Part shown: piece by piece, positions 1 through 10,114 of the stretch
Layout: each line of letters opens with the position of its first letter
How positions within the stretch are numbered: the stretch's first letter is position 1
Assembly: GCF_019112545.1 (NCBI RefSeq)
Contig: NW_025064977.1
Location: forward strand, 1 to 17,248
DNA length: 17,248 nt
Source of the DNA: Guyanagaster necrorhizus
Lineage: Eukaryota; Basidiomycota; Agaricomycetes; Agaricales; Physalacriaceae
Direction of reading: 5' to 3'
Notes under the pieces: generated by a model
The model's input: the letters and a program-made list of their open reading frames with translations, nothing else
What the model was told of the DNA's origin: nothing
The model's database searches: none
Position numbers and translations under genes: made by a program

Positions 1-147
1 TCATCTCTCTTCACAAAATCTTCATAGCCTATCTCATTATCCTTATTATACTTTTATATCAAAATAAGACCCAGACTCAGCATCTAAAATCAGACCCTGG
101 TGGCAGTGGTGCTAGAGATTTGTGAGTGTTTAGTAGAGGCCTAATAA
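1..147 (+). repeat. Left arm of a long inverted repeat at the window ends
   Basis: Bases 1-129 are the reverse complement of 17019-17147 with three mismatches (left positions 96, 100 and 102). The outer 95 bases are identical. A weaker match with small indels runs inward to about 147. The arm may continue beyond the left edge of the window. It matches no part of elements A or B. Its inner end coincides with the point where gag homology of element C begins. The identity of the repeat is unknown. It could be the terminal inverted repeat of a DNA element, a foldback unit, the edge of a rearrangement, or an assembly artefact. Confidence 0.85.
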
Positions 148-149
148 TT

Positions 150-939
150 TACCATCTTATATTTTGAAGATAAGGCCAAGATATAGTAGATCTTATAATC
201 TACAGACTTTTATTCTACAACCTGAGGGCATTATCATCTGCCATCCTGGATAGTCTTTAAGCAGATGGTTTAGAACAAATTTATTGACTCTGATATACAA
301 AAAGTGCACAAAAACAAGGTGAAAGAGCTTTGCATGAGTGACAAACTCATAAGTGAATACTTTGATGAATTGAAACATCTTGGCAAGTTGGCTAGAGTTC
401 TTGATGACATTAATGACAATAGATGGATGATGAAAATGCTTAAACTCAGTGTACCACTCTCATATATGAAGATGATCTCAGACATTAGCATCAATATTCT
501 AAAGGGGTATGATGAATAGAAGGACTGAATCACTGAGATGAATAAGGAATGACAGAGGCAGAAGGTGGCTAATGCTCATTAGGACAGCAAGAAACCCAAT
601 ATTCTCCACAAGGCTGTTCTGACCACTCCAATCCTGAAACTAAGCCCTTTTAATACCAGCAACTCCTACACTGCATAGAAGATAGGCACCAGTATTATAT
701 ACATCAGATCAGAAAAGCCAATGGATATTGATCAGCTAAAGAAGAAGAGCAAATGCTTCAACTGTAGAGAGAAGGAACATCTGTCAAGAAACTGCCCAAA
801 GAAGAAGTGCATGAGAGAGGACATTTGAGCACAGATTACAGAGTTGCAGAAGGAAGCAAACAAACTTGAAGAGAATGGAAAGGACACAAAGATCAAAGAA
901 GTAAAAGATGAGGCTGATCAGTGAGCAATTCCACTATAC
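150..939 (+). pseudogene. gag: Element C gag (5'-truncated), with start of pol; Ty3/gypsy retrotransposon fragment
   Basis: Structural capsid-nucleocapsid protein of an LTR retrotransposon, present as a decayed copy. The best block is 304-519, with motifs EYFDEL and ISDISINILKGYDE, colinear with the gags of A (near 7330-7560) and B (near 13740-14030). A complete CCHC zinc knuckle, CFNCREKEHLSRNC, lies at 754-795. A TGA at 922-924 stands 56 codons after the knuckle start, at the same place as in A and B, and is probably the true gag end. Many in-frame stops occur before it, for example TGA at 518-535 and TAG/TGA near 550-580. Homology to the other gags fades at about 150, so the N-terminal part is missing. 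Element B interrupts the copy at 939. It is the only copy on the + strand and by nesting the oldest. Confidence 0.85.
935..939. repeat. Target site duplication of element B, left copy (degenerate)
   Basis: The sequence tatac lies just outside the B LTR and corresponds to tagat at 16732-16736. Three of five bases match; the others are one transversion and one transition. The placement is supported because aligning C to the same spot in B (near 13318-13330) puts both pentamers on the same five positions. Confidence 0.55.
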
Positions 940-1388
940 TGTTAGATCTAGCTTGCATATGACTTGGACATATGATAAAATAGCACTGTATTATGTTTAT
1001 ATAGTCACACTAGAGTTTACTTTAATGTGTTATTCTAAGCAAATACTTTAAGGCCAAAGACAGGTTGGGCTCAAGAGAAAATAGTGTGAGATAAACTTAT
1101 AACTTGAAGCTGAACTACTACAGTGAGAGCTATCCTACTTATATACTGTTTAGCTATGATAAATATAACTACTTTCATATTGTATTGTTCTGTGCTATGC
1201 TGCTTGTTCTATCTGGTTGTCAGAGAGTAGACAATAGGGAATTGTTTGAGGATGAGGCAATTGAATACAATGGCATATGTTATTGTGATTATCTAATCTT
1301 CCTCACACTCCACAGATAGGTGCTTGTGATGAGATAGATATCCTGATAAGATAAGAAAAAGATAATAAAATAGGAAAAAATCATAATA
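940..1388 (-). repeat. Element B 3' LTR
   Basis: 449 bp. Direct repeat of 16301-16731, starting tgttagat and ending aatcataata on the + strand. It carries 18 bp more than its partner, between two gatag repeats at 1315 and 1333. The shared block cttatata (1138-1145) is also present in the LTRs of A. A 71-codon open stretch at 1104-1319 on the + strand is LTR sequence and not taken as a gene. Confidence 0.93.
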
Positions 1389-1401
1389 TCACTCTCCTCT
1401 T
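1389..1401 (-). other. Element B polypurine tract
   Basis: On the - strand this reads as an almost pure purine run, aagaggagagtga, directly before the 3' LTR. This is the expected place for the primer of plus-strand DNA synthesis. Element A has a closely related tract, aaggagaggataa, in the same position. Confidence 0.8.
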
Positions 1402-1421
1402 AAAACCATCATTCTGATAGA

Positions 1422-2507
1422 TCAATTAAGAGCAATTTTATAGTCTCAGATGGCATTATTCACATGCATATCCTGCTTGTGGATCCACTGGTTCAATTCT
1501 GGTCTATAATTCTTCTATTTCACCAAATAGTAGACAACCATTCAGATGCTCTCTTCTCATGCATAGACTTTTTGTAATTTATGATCAAGAATTTATTCCA
1601 CTTCATAATGTTTCTCCTTTCTGATCAGGTCAGGTTCAGCTGGTGGTGGCAGTTTTTGGTTGAGGAATGCAGAAGCAATATATAGTGTTAAGAGTGTTTT
1701 ATTGAAAACCAAATGAACACACTAGGAGTCCAGCAATTGTAGTTGATATATAGAGGCATTGACTTTTGCTATAATTAAAAAGAAGCTAGTGCATTTATCC
1801 ATTAGTTTGCATTTTAGGCAAGGAAGATGAAGGTTGATTGTGTCCAACTAAACTTTGTTGTTGATAGAGTATTCATGTGCTAGATGATAATGTTTGTCAT
1901 ATTGTGTCTTCATCATAGCAGCAGCTCTTTCAAGAGCAGTGTGTGTTTTGGCATAAATGAAAGTCATGAAGTTGGCAAAGTCAGATGATACAGGGGTTAT
2001 ACCTTGATGTTAGTTTGTGACAATAACATGTGGATGATAGCTATGATTAACAAAGAAGGGAATCTTGTTGGTTGCTGAGTGCACATAGTTATTGTGTTAA
2101 AATGCTATGAGAGCAAGCCATTTCATCCAGTCATTCTGCCTATGATTGATGAATATTTGAAGATACTTTTTGATCTCTTGATTGACATGTTCAGTTTGCT
2201 TATTGGTTTGCAGATAATAGGCAGTTGACATATTGCTTCAGATGTTGAGTAGGTGATAGAGATTGTCAAGAAATTTGAACATGAATTGTGAATTCTGATC
2301 TAAGATGATGACTTGAGGCATTCTATGCTTTGCATAAACTTTATTGTAAAGATCTTAGCTTATCTCTCAGAAGATAGTTCTATTGAACATGCAATAGAAA
2401 TGATCACCTTTTAGAATCAGTCAATAATAACAATAATGATATTATAGCTATTATAGTCTGAGAGTCTGATAATCATATCAACCAAAATGTGAGTTCATAG
2501 TTTTATA
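1422..2507 (-). pseudogene. pol: Element B pol, 3' part: integrase core and chromodomain
   Basis: Second half of B pol, cut off from the first half by element A. The integrase catalytic triad is preserved: Asp in VDMI at 2477-2479, Asp in ILDQN at 2298-2300 and Glu in QTEHVNQE at 2190-2192. The last two are 35 residues apart, the D-x35-E spacing of retroviral-type integrases. The first two Asp codons are 179 nt apart, so a one-base frameshift lies between them (180 nt and in frame in A). A chromodomain closes the protein at about 1422-1610: it starts with HYEVE, and YYLVK then a stop in place of Trp then KNY stands where A has YLVSWKGY. Last stop TGA is at 1422-1424. Chromodomains of this clade are known to guide integration toward heterochromatin. 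The gene is dead because of several stops and the A insertion. Confidence 0.85.
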
Positions 2508-2512
2508 GAGAC
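2508..2512. repeat. Target site duplication of element A, left copy
   Basis: gagac at 2508-2512 directly abuts the A LTR and is repeated exactly at 10528-10532. Five bases is the normal length for Ty3/gypsy elements. Confidence 0.9.
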
Positions 2513-2970
2513 TGTTAAGCCCAAGCTCATATGACCTAAACATGTGATAAATGAGCACTGTATCATCTTCATATAGTCACACCCAAGTTCACTATATGTG
2601 TTTGTTTGGTGATATACATCAAGGCCATTTACAAGTGGCTCAAGATAGAATAGTGAAGAATAAACTTTAGCTTGAAGCTGGAGTTTATCTAGCAAAAGTG
2701 AGTCTACTTATATACTGTATAAATCAAGATAAATATACTATTACCTATTGTATGCTTCCAAGTCCTAGTGCTCATTATTCTTGGATGTCACTACTGTCCA
2801 CAAAAAGGTTATTATGCATTGTTAAGGGCTGTCACTATGTTAGAGGACAATGATGGATCAGTCTGTTGTGCTGACTAAGCTTTTTCCATTGTCCTAAGCA
2901 CTGGTCTCAGATACTCTGACTAAGCATAAATAGAGGTTAATATAAAGAAAGAATAGAAAAAATCATAATA
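2513..2970 (-). repeat. Element A 3' LTR
   Basis: 458 bp. Starts tgttaagc and ends aatcataata on the + strand; direct repeat of 10115-10527. It holds a 45-bp segment absent from the partner, bounded by two copies of ctgactaagc at 2871-2880 and 2916-2925. Outside that segment, the copies differ only by transitions and two single-base indels in my hand alignment. Confidence 0.95.
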
Positions 2971-2983
2971 TTATCCTCTCCTT
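2971..2983 (-). other. Element A polypurine tract
   Basis: Reads aaggagaggataa on the - strand, immediately upstream of the 3' LTR. The position and composition match the plus-strand primer of LTR retrotransposons and the equivalent tract in B. Confidence 0.8.
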
Positions 2984-3000
2984 AAAATCATTCTGATGGC

Positions 3001-3189
3001 TTAATTTAGAGATAATTCATAATCATATATGGCCTCATCAGTATTCATCCATTTTTTGTTGACCCACTGATTAGATTCTAGACCATAGCCCTTCCAACTA
3101 ACTAGATAGTCAACTATCATTGTTGTTCTGCTACTCTTGGCCCTGATTTTGCATAATTTGTGGTTTAGAATTTGATTAACTTTATAATG
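3001..3189 (-). other. Chromodomain of element A pol
   Basis: About 63 residues at the pol C-terminus, from HYKVNQIL to a TAA stop at 3001-3003. The core YLVSWKGY is at 3085-3108, followed by QWVNKKWMN and a helix-like tail. Only the 63 residues of this domain are stop-free, while the rest of pol is not. In this clade the domain is known to bind modified histone H3 and steer integration. This places A and B among the chromoviruses. Confidence 0.85.
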
Positions 3190-6100
3190 TTTATTGTCAT
3201 CAATTAAGTTGAGAGGAGGAGGAGGTGTTCATTCTTGATTTGGGAAGGCAGGCATGATAAAAGGTGTCAAGAGGGTTTCATTAAATACATCATGAATTTT
3301 TCATGCATCAGGAAGTTATAGTCAATATGCAGAGACTCCAACCTTTGTGATAATAGAGAAGAGACCAGTGTATTTGTCAGCCAGCTTTTGTTTGAGGTGA
3401 AAGAGATAAAGGTTGGTTGTATCCAACCATACTTTGTTATTAAGATTATATTTGTGGGCAGGGGTGTGATGTTTATCATATTGTTTTTTTATAGAAGTGG
3501 CTGCCTTTTCAAAAGCAGTTCAGATTTCATTATGAATCTTGGTCATAGTAGAGGTGAAGTCAGAGAAGGCAGGCATGATAGTGTGGGTACATTCTATCTG
3601 AGAGACATTGAGATGTCAACCATGATTGATGAAGAAGGTTTTGCTAGTCACAGAGTGGATGCAGTTATTATGTTGGAATGCTATGAGAGTGAGCTATTTC
3701 ACCCAATCATCTTATTGATAGTTAATGAAGAGACAGAGATACTTCTTAATCTCTTGATTAATACATTCTGTCTAGCCATTGATTTGCAGATGGTATGCAG
3801 TAGAGGCATTGCATCAGATATGAAGAAGATGATAAAGATTATCCAGGAATTTTGAGATGAATTGTAGTCTCTGATTGGAGATGACCACTTGAGACATTCT
3901 GTACTTCACATATACCTCATCATATAAGATTTTAGCCTATCCTTCTAATGTTAACTCCATCAAACATGTGATTGGAATAATCACTTTTGAGAAGCAATCA
4001 ACAATGACAATGATTGCATTGTATCTATTGCACTCTGGTAGCCTCATGATCATGTTGACTGAGATGTGAGTCTATAGCACTTGAGAAACCTCATTCAGAT
4101 AGAGTGGGGCAGCTCATGGTTGTGTTGAAGACTTGCTACATTATCATATTTTGTGTTCTTTGATATGCTGCTCAATGTCTTGATCTATCTTTGGCCACTA
4201 GTATTCTCATAATACTAGCTCCTTGGTTTTAGTGATCTCTGGGTGTCCCACAGTTGCATGGTCATAGCATGTAGCAATGATCTCTCTGCAAAGTTGTTGA
4301 TCTCATGGAATGTAGATTCATTTATCATAGCAGATCATCTCTCCTTTCTTTGTTATGCTGCACTCATAATTGAGTGATGGAGCCACTCACTGGTCTCATT
4401 TGCTGCTATTCTGAGTTGCACTCTTGATCCACTTGTGGATCTCTTCTTCTATTAGCATCATCATGGCCTAGAAGTGTTCAGATTTTAATAGTACTACCCT
4501 CTCATTGTCATTTCTCCTTTGGTTGTGGTCTGCCTGTCAACTGAGGAGGTTAGCCTTCTTATTGGCTGCCTTAGCCTTATGATGCAGCATATATTTATAT
4601 TGAGAGAGCTCCATAACCCAGTGAGCTTATTGGCAATTTAGTTTTTAGAGTGATCAGAAGTATCAAAGGTTCTGATGGTCAGTGCAGATCTCAAAGATCT
4701 GGACTGCATCAATCAGATAATGATGCCATTCCTCCAGAGTGAGCATTATAGCCAGTAGCTTTGTGTCATATATTTCATAATTCTGCTCTATGATCATTAA
4801 GGCTTTTGAGAGAAAGGCCACTGGTTGTCATCTCTCTTTCTGCTCTTAGGATAGAATGATGCTGATTGCTCCTTCACTTGAGTCTGTCTCCACCCAAAAT
4901 TTTCCCTTCTGTGTTAGGATCATGAGAATGACATCTTCAGTGAGCCATCATTTTAGATTGTTGAATGCCATTTGCTGAGAAAGTCTCTAGGTCCAGGAGG
5001 CATTGCTGATTAGCTGAGTCATAGGTTGGACTATCTTGCTATAGTCTCAGATGAATCAGTGGTAGAAGTTTATAAACCTGAGGAAAGACTGTAGTTCTTT
5101 CTTTTTGCCTGATGTTAACTATTCTGTGACCTCTGCCACCTTGACTGGATCCATTCAAATACTTTCTTGGCTGATTATCACCCCTAAGTACTCTGTCTCC
5201 AACATCTCAAATTTGCACTTTTCCATCTTGAGAAAGAGCTTGTGCTTTCTCATCAGTTTAAGAACTTGTCACATGAGTAATCAATGCTCTGCTTGATTCT
5301 TAGACATAATCAAAACATCATTCAGATAGATTGTGACTTTCCTGGTGGTGATGAGATCTTTGAATATATCATTTATCATCTATTGAAATGTTGCCAGAGA
5401 GTTAGTCAATCTGAAGAACATTACTGTGAGCTTAAAAAGCCCATGATTTGTTCTAAAGGCCATCTTTCACTTATCACTCTCTTTAATTCAGATGTTATTA
5501 TATCCCCATTGGACATCAATTTTGGTGTAGTACTAAGCCCCATAGAGTTTGTCCATTAGCTCTGAGATCAAGAGAAGTGAATAGCAGTTCTTGATCATTT
5601 CATTAAGCTTCTAATAGTCTTGTACTGGTCAAAGCTTCTCATTCTTCTTTTTGATGAAAAAGAATGGTGATGCTATAGAAGACTTTGATAGTAGGATTTG
5701 CCTGCTGGAAAGGTTCTTCTCCAGGAACTTGTTGAGTTTTTGTTGTTCATGAGTTCTGAGTGGGTAAGTTTTGCAGTCAAGGTTTGCATTGGTGTTAGAA
5801 ATGAGTTCTATAGTGTGGCCCCAAGACTTAGATTCCAGCAATTCATCAAAACTTTTCTTGTTGAATAGGTTCCAATAGTCTTATACCCATTTGGGGACCA
5901 TCTTCTCAAACATCTTCTTGTTCTTCCTTGCATTGGCTTTTATGCCAGATTGTTGGCATGATGAACTACCCAAATATGTAACACTTGTTGGAGATCAACA
6001 GTGAGGATAGTCTCTCTGTCCTCTATTTTCTCATCCTAGCAATCTTCTGGATCTTTATCTGGCAGTTTGAATAGAATTTTTTAGCACTTACAACATGTGA

Positions 6101-6898
6101 AGGTAATCTATCTGGTTTTTCAGTTCATCAGGGAGTTGTATTGGATTAACCAGTCATGGCCTAGGAACACTTCTTTCATTCTGAGATCTATGATCACCAG
6201 ATCAATTTGCTTCAAGTGATCATCTATGGTTAGATGCAGCTCAATAAATTCAGTGATCAAGCTGACCTGATTCTTTATTTCATTAGTGTTATACACAGAG
6301 ATCAGAGCCACAGTAGCTCAAGTTGAGAGTTGCTTGTTGACAAATGCATGATTGATTGAGCTGCCTGTACAGCTGCTATCAATTAGAGCAGTTACTGCAT
6401 GCATCACACAGTTCATGAGTGTTTTAATTTGGGCCTTAGTCATTAGATTCTATTCTGGAGTCTTTGTTCATCAAATGTATTTTCAGGGTCCTCAAAGTTC
6501 ATTGAGCCATTTTAAAGCTTGGCACCTTTCTGCTTTTCTTATCTTTTTGATCATCTTGTCAATAACTTCTTCAGCTCAAGCTTTATGTACCTGATTCTTG
6601 AGTACTACCTTTGCTGCTTTTTTCATGGATGCTTCTCTGATAGCTCTCTATGTCCATTTGGTATTGAATGGCTTGAGCTATTTAGTGGGAGTCTCTCTCC
6701 CTGTTTGGCCCATAGGCAGTTGAGTTTTATTGTTTGGTGATTTATGTCAAGTGTGTGTAATAGTAGACAAGTCAGGTATATTTGAATGCACAGATGATTT
6801 AAACATATGGGTACCTATAGAAGTACTGTTAGTCTGTTCTATAGCTACCAATGACACACTGTTCTTCTTGGCCAATCCAGTGGAATCACTCACTGGTC
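3001..6898 (-). pseudogene. pol: Element A pol: protease, reverse transcriptase, RNase H, integrase, chromodomain
   Basis: Polyprotein that would cleave the precursors, copy the RNA and integrate the cDNA. Domains from 5' to 3' on the - strand: protease near 6300-6400 (ALIDSSC at 6366-6386; DSG has become DSS), the FLGHDWLIQYN motif near 6140-6180, reverse transcriptase about 5050-5850 (TKIDV with Asp at 5515-5517; catalytic YLDD has become YLND at 5318-5329), RNase H about 4480-5040, integrase zinc-binding region about 4120-4330 with its Cys pair lost, integrase core about 3560-4060, and chromodomain 3001-3189. The integrase shows Asn at 4054-4056 and 3874-3876 where Asp is expected and Glu at 3766-3768, with exact D-x59-D-x35-E spacing. 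Stops TAG, TGA and TAA occur throughout, many explained by CAG, CGA or TGG codons losing a C or G. It reads in the -1 frame relative to gag. Confidence 0.9.
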
Positions 6899-9800
6899 AG
6901 CCCTATCTTTTACCTCTTCAATCTTTATTTCTACATCAAGTTCTTTGGCTTCTTTCTGGAGCTCAGTAATCTGCATGCATATATCTTTCCTGGTGTGTTT
7001 CTTTTTCAGGCAATCCCTCAACATATGGCTCTTTTGGCCACAGTTGAAACACTTGCTCTTCTTCTTTAATCAATCAATATCTATGGGCTTGCTAGCTTTG
7101 GTGTATATAGTCCCTGTTTCTATTTTCTGAGTTTCATAGAAGAATGTGCTAGTCATCAATGAGGTTCCTGTCTTAGCAGCATTGGTTTGATTACTGGTTT
7201 TCTGGTTCAAAGTTGAAGACTGATTTGGCTTTTGGTACTCCTGTAAATTGGCCTGTTCTGCCTTTTGCTGCTGTCTCTTCTTATACATCTTAGTGATGCA
7301 CTCCTTCCACTCATCATACTCTTTCAGGATGAACTTGCTGATATCTGAAATCATCTTGATATAAAAAGATGAGGCTCCTCATTTGAGTGCTTCCATCATT
7401 CTTCCATTATCAGTGATGTCATTCTGAATCCTGGTGAATTTAGCAAGGCATTCTAATTCATCAAAGTACTCTGTGGCCACTCTATCTCCTATCTTGAATT
7501 CTTTGATCTTCACTTTGTGCACTTCTTGCACTGCTGAATCAATAAATTTATTATTCAACATCTGTTTGAATATAGGCTATGATGACAGTCAATGATGCTA
7601 TCAGGTTGTTGAATAGAAATTTGGAGAAATGAGTATTCATCATGTTTTCACCTTGTCCTCTAGGTATGAGGAGGCAAACATGATCTTATTTATATTGGTT
7701 TCTAGATAAGCAATGTATATCTTAAAGTATTATTTACAATTGATCAGAAACTGATTGATATCATCAGAGGTGTCCTTGAAGAGGTATAGCTTGCAAAGTA
7801 GATTGAGTTTGCACTGGAGTATAGCAGTGTTCTTGGGCAGAGCTCCTATCAGATTGGGCCACTAGTTGAAGAGTGGGTGCTACCACTCAGTAAGTAGTCC
7901 AGGGAATAAATAAAGAGATTCATCATTAGTGACAGGGCTTCTCATAGATGCTGCTTTCTTTTATACTATTACTCTGTTCTGGATCATAAATCCAAGCTTG
8001 ATGGCTTTGGGATCATCTTTTATCAGCTCTTTGCCACTTCCTTTGGCTTCATCAGATGATGGCTGCCTGCTGAGAAGTCAGCTTTCTTGGCCTGTCCAAG
8101 GGTTTTAGAATCTGGTGGGCCTGAGAGTTGCTTGGTGTCAGGTTCTGGATAGCTGAGTTGCTAAGGATCAGATTGATGGTGTGATATATAAGTATTGACT
8201 GGTATTTGTTCAGATAGATGATACTGTGTAAAGAGCCTATTTTTGGATGACTGATGGAGTTTATAGCATGAGCTCCTTCTGGTATTTCAATCTGTATAGT
8301 GGTAATAGCCAAGTTGGTCTTTTGGATGAGTTGCATTATAAGTCTTGATGACATACTCTGTCACTGCATACCATAGAATGTCTCTTTGTTCATTATCATC
8401 AGAAATTTTATACTCTCTTCCCAGAGACAATGCCAACCAGTCACTATCCTGCTATAAATATTTCACTCCTTCTCAGTATAGTCACAGATACTCTCTTTTC
8501 TGCTCTTGCTAAATTTTTTCTTCCAAAATTTCTTTGTCTGTATCTTTTGTAATATATCATCAGGTTCTCTCCATTCAGATAAGAGATCCTGCTTTTCACT
8601 ATCCTCATTCTTGCCTCTGTCCTTCTTATACTCCTTGTCCTCACTGTCCTTGATGAGAGAGAGGATGGATGGGTCATGAATCTTCTAGATGCTGGATCAG
8701 ATCATCACAGGAGAGCTGGTGGCTGAGATTGAAGGGTCCTGGCTCATCATAATGGGGCTGAGCAAAAGTTCACTCTGGGGTTTGGTCAGCCTTGTTGTTT
8801 CAATTTCCATCTGTTTTTTTTTCCTCCAAGTCTTGGTAATAGATGTGAAAGTTTTGATAATATTAAGGATTGAGAAAGAGCACTGCAACTCTTTCTCCTA
8901 AGAATCACTAGAGGCTATAGTTGGAGATGTGGATTTTGAGAGAAACTTAGAGCCTATAGACTCTAAGGATAGACTCAGCATCAGAGGGGATTGAGTTGAG
9001 TATTGACTTAGCATGAGATGAGATATGTTCTGTGTCAGCAATGCTTGATATTCTGTGGATAAAGAGATCATGGTCCCTTCTAGTGGCCTTGCTGAGGGTG
9101 ACTGCTTCAGCAGATCCAGCCCATGGATTGATTTCTATTCTGTTAACTATACTGGGCTCTCTAGAAGAGAAGTCTGAAGTCTCAGTTCTGAGGCTATACC
9201 AGATGAGAAAACTGAATTCTCATGTGGCTACTTTTATCTTGTGCTGGCAATGTCAGAACTGGCAGTCATACTGGGCCTCCTCATATTTGTTCTATGCCTG
9301 GGCCACTGTGTACTTGGCAATGAATTAGGCTCATTCTTCTGCATATTTCTGCCTGATTTCTTATCTAGTGAGGATGTCAACATCCCAGATGTATAAGTTG
9401 CTAGGCATCAAGAAAAGAGGACTGAGGGTTGAGGAGATTGGGCTGGTTCATAGTGTTACATAGAGTGAGTTATGTCCAGAGTTGGGAGTTGACTCTCTGG
9501 AGGTTGGAGCCATCCTAGTGGCATCAAGAGAGTCCTTGGCACAATTTCTAATTCTGGACTCAGGAGAGATTGTGAAAAGATCAAGAGATAGTGACTCTTC
9601 AAAGAAGTTGTCAGAAAAATCCTTATCCTTATGGTCTGAGACTAAAGGGAACCTCACTGGAATCCATGGGTTTTTAAAGCCTATGAGCCTATGGTCACAG
9701 TTTCCATTATCAATTCATTAGAGTTGAGAAGAGTACTAATGTTCTTCTTCTTCTTCTTCAATACCCTGCAGATGCAGGCTGCTAAGCTTGGCTTTAGGTA
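6890..9800 (-). pseudogene. gag: Element A gag
   Basis: Capsid-nucleocapsid precursor. The nucleocapsid zinc knuckle CFNCGQKSHMLRDC is complete at 7010-7051 in a basic setting (KKKSK before, KKK after). Upstream are the capsid blocks ISDISKFILKEYDEW (7270-7354) and NKFIDSAVQEVHK (7500-7560), matching C and B. The N-terminal part is strongly charged, with a Glu run from a GAA repeat at 9742-9759. A TGA at 6890-6892, 53 codons past the start of the zinc knuckle, is shared with B and C and is the likely end. The N-terminus and start codon are not resolved: frames change and stops interrupt upstream of about 8050, so the upper limit of about 9800 is approximate. No intact protein can be made. Confidence 0.75.
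9742..9759 (-). repeat. GAA trinucleotide repeat in gag N-terminal region
   Basis: Six tandem ttc/ctt units on the + strand, GAA on the - strand. They encode a short poly-Glu run in the acidic N-terminal part of gag. A simple repeat, with no sign of another function. Confidence 0.7.
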
Positions 9801-10094
9801 CAGCTCTGAGCAAGAGCTGAAAGGAGATTCTGGTGGAGATGGAGATATCATAGAATGGTAAATCCAGAGTTATGTTTCATAGAATTTGTTGAATATGCTG
9901 AAAAGCTTAATAGTGTCTGACTATCCAAGTGGTGACCAATTGTCTTTCTCAGCAAAGTTAAATGATCACAAGCAAGCTTAAAAACATGCTGATAATGCTA
10001 GTAGCTTAAAAAAGTCATCTGTTAGATCAGAGATTATAGTAGATGCAGGTGGTATTTGGTTTTTTTTGCACTTATTGTGCATAAGAAAAGGGAA
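9800..10094 (-). other. Element A leader and unresolved 5' end of gag
   Basis: Stretch between the putative primer site and recognisable gag. It holds short open pieces and a homopolymer of eight T (around 10061-10068). No start codon with clear support and no other motif seen. The matching stretch in B is 16100-16280. Confidence 0.4.
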
Positions 10095-10114
10095 GCAAGA
10101 AGCTTTAAGCTAAT
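10095..10114 (-). other. Element A putative primer-binding region
   Basis: The 20 bases following the 5' LTR on the - strand, attagcttaaagcttcttgc, closely match those of B (gttagcccaaagcttcctgc), with five differences, all transitions. The conservation and position fit the site where minus-strand synthesis is primed. It does not start with the TGG that pairs with the CCA end of a tRNA. The TAG near its start could be a mutated TGG. The primer tRNA is not identified. Confidence 0.45.

Noticed and set aside
1104..1319. 71-codon + strand open frame with a hydrophobic stretch and LSGCQ, like a bacterial lipoprotein signal
   Set aside because: It lies wholly inside the B LTR, is repeated at 16465-16680 only because LTRs are copies, runs against the element's transcription, and the A LTR has no counterpart. 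The lipobox look is chance.
3484..3490. T runs (also 10061-10068 and 12102-12110 as A) as possible terminators
   Set aside because: They lie inside decayed element sequence with no hairpin, and the setting is eukaryotic.
3388..3855. 155-codon open frame on the + strand, the longest in the window
   Set aside because: It runs antisense to the integrase core of element A, whose D, D, E spacing and motifs are clear on the - strand. No independent coding support.
6352..7130. Chain of overlapping + strand open frames rich in Phe and Leu that look like membrane proteins
   Set aside because: They are the reverse strand of A gag-pol, where Lys- and Glu-rich codons (AAG, GAA) read as Leu and Phe.
9482..9721. 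79-codon + strand open frame with many Ser and Glu
   Set aside because: It is opposite the acidic N-terminal gag region of A, which also reads open for 69 codons on the - strand at 9448-9657; the latter fits the element.
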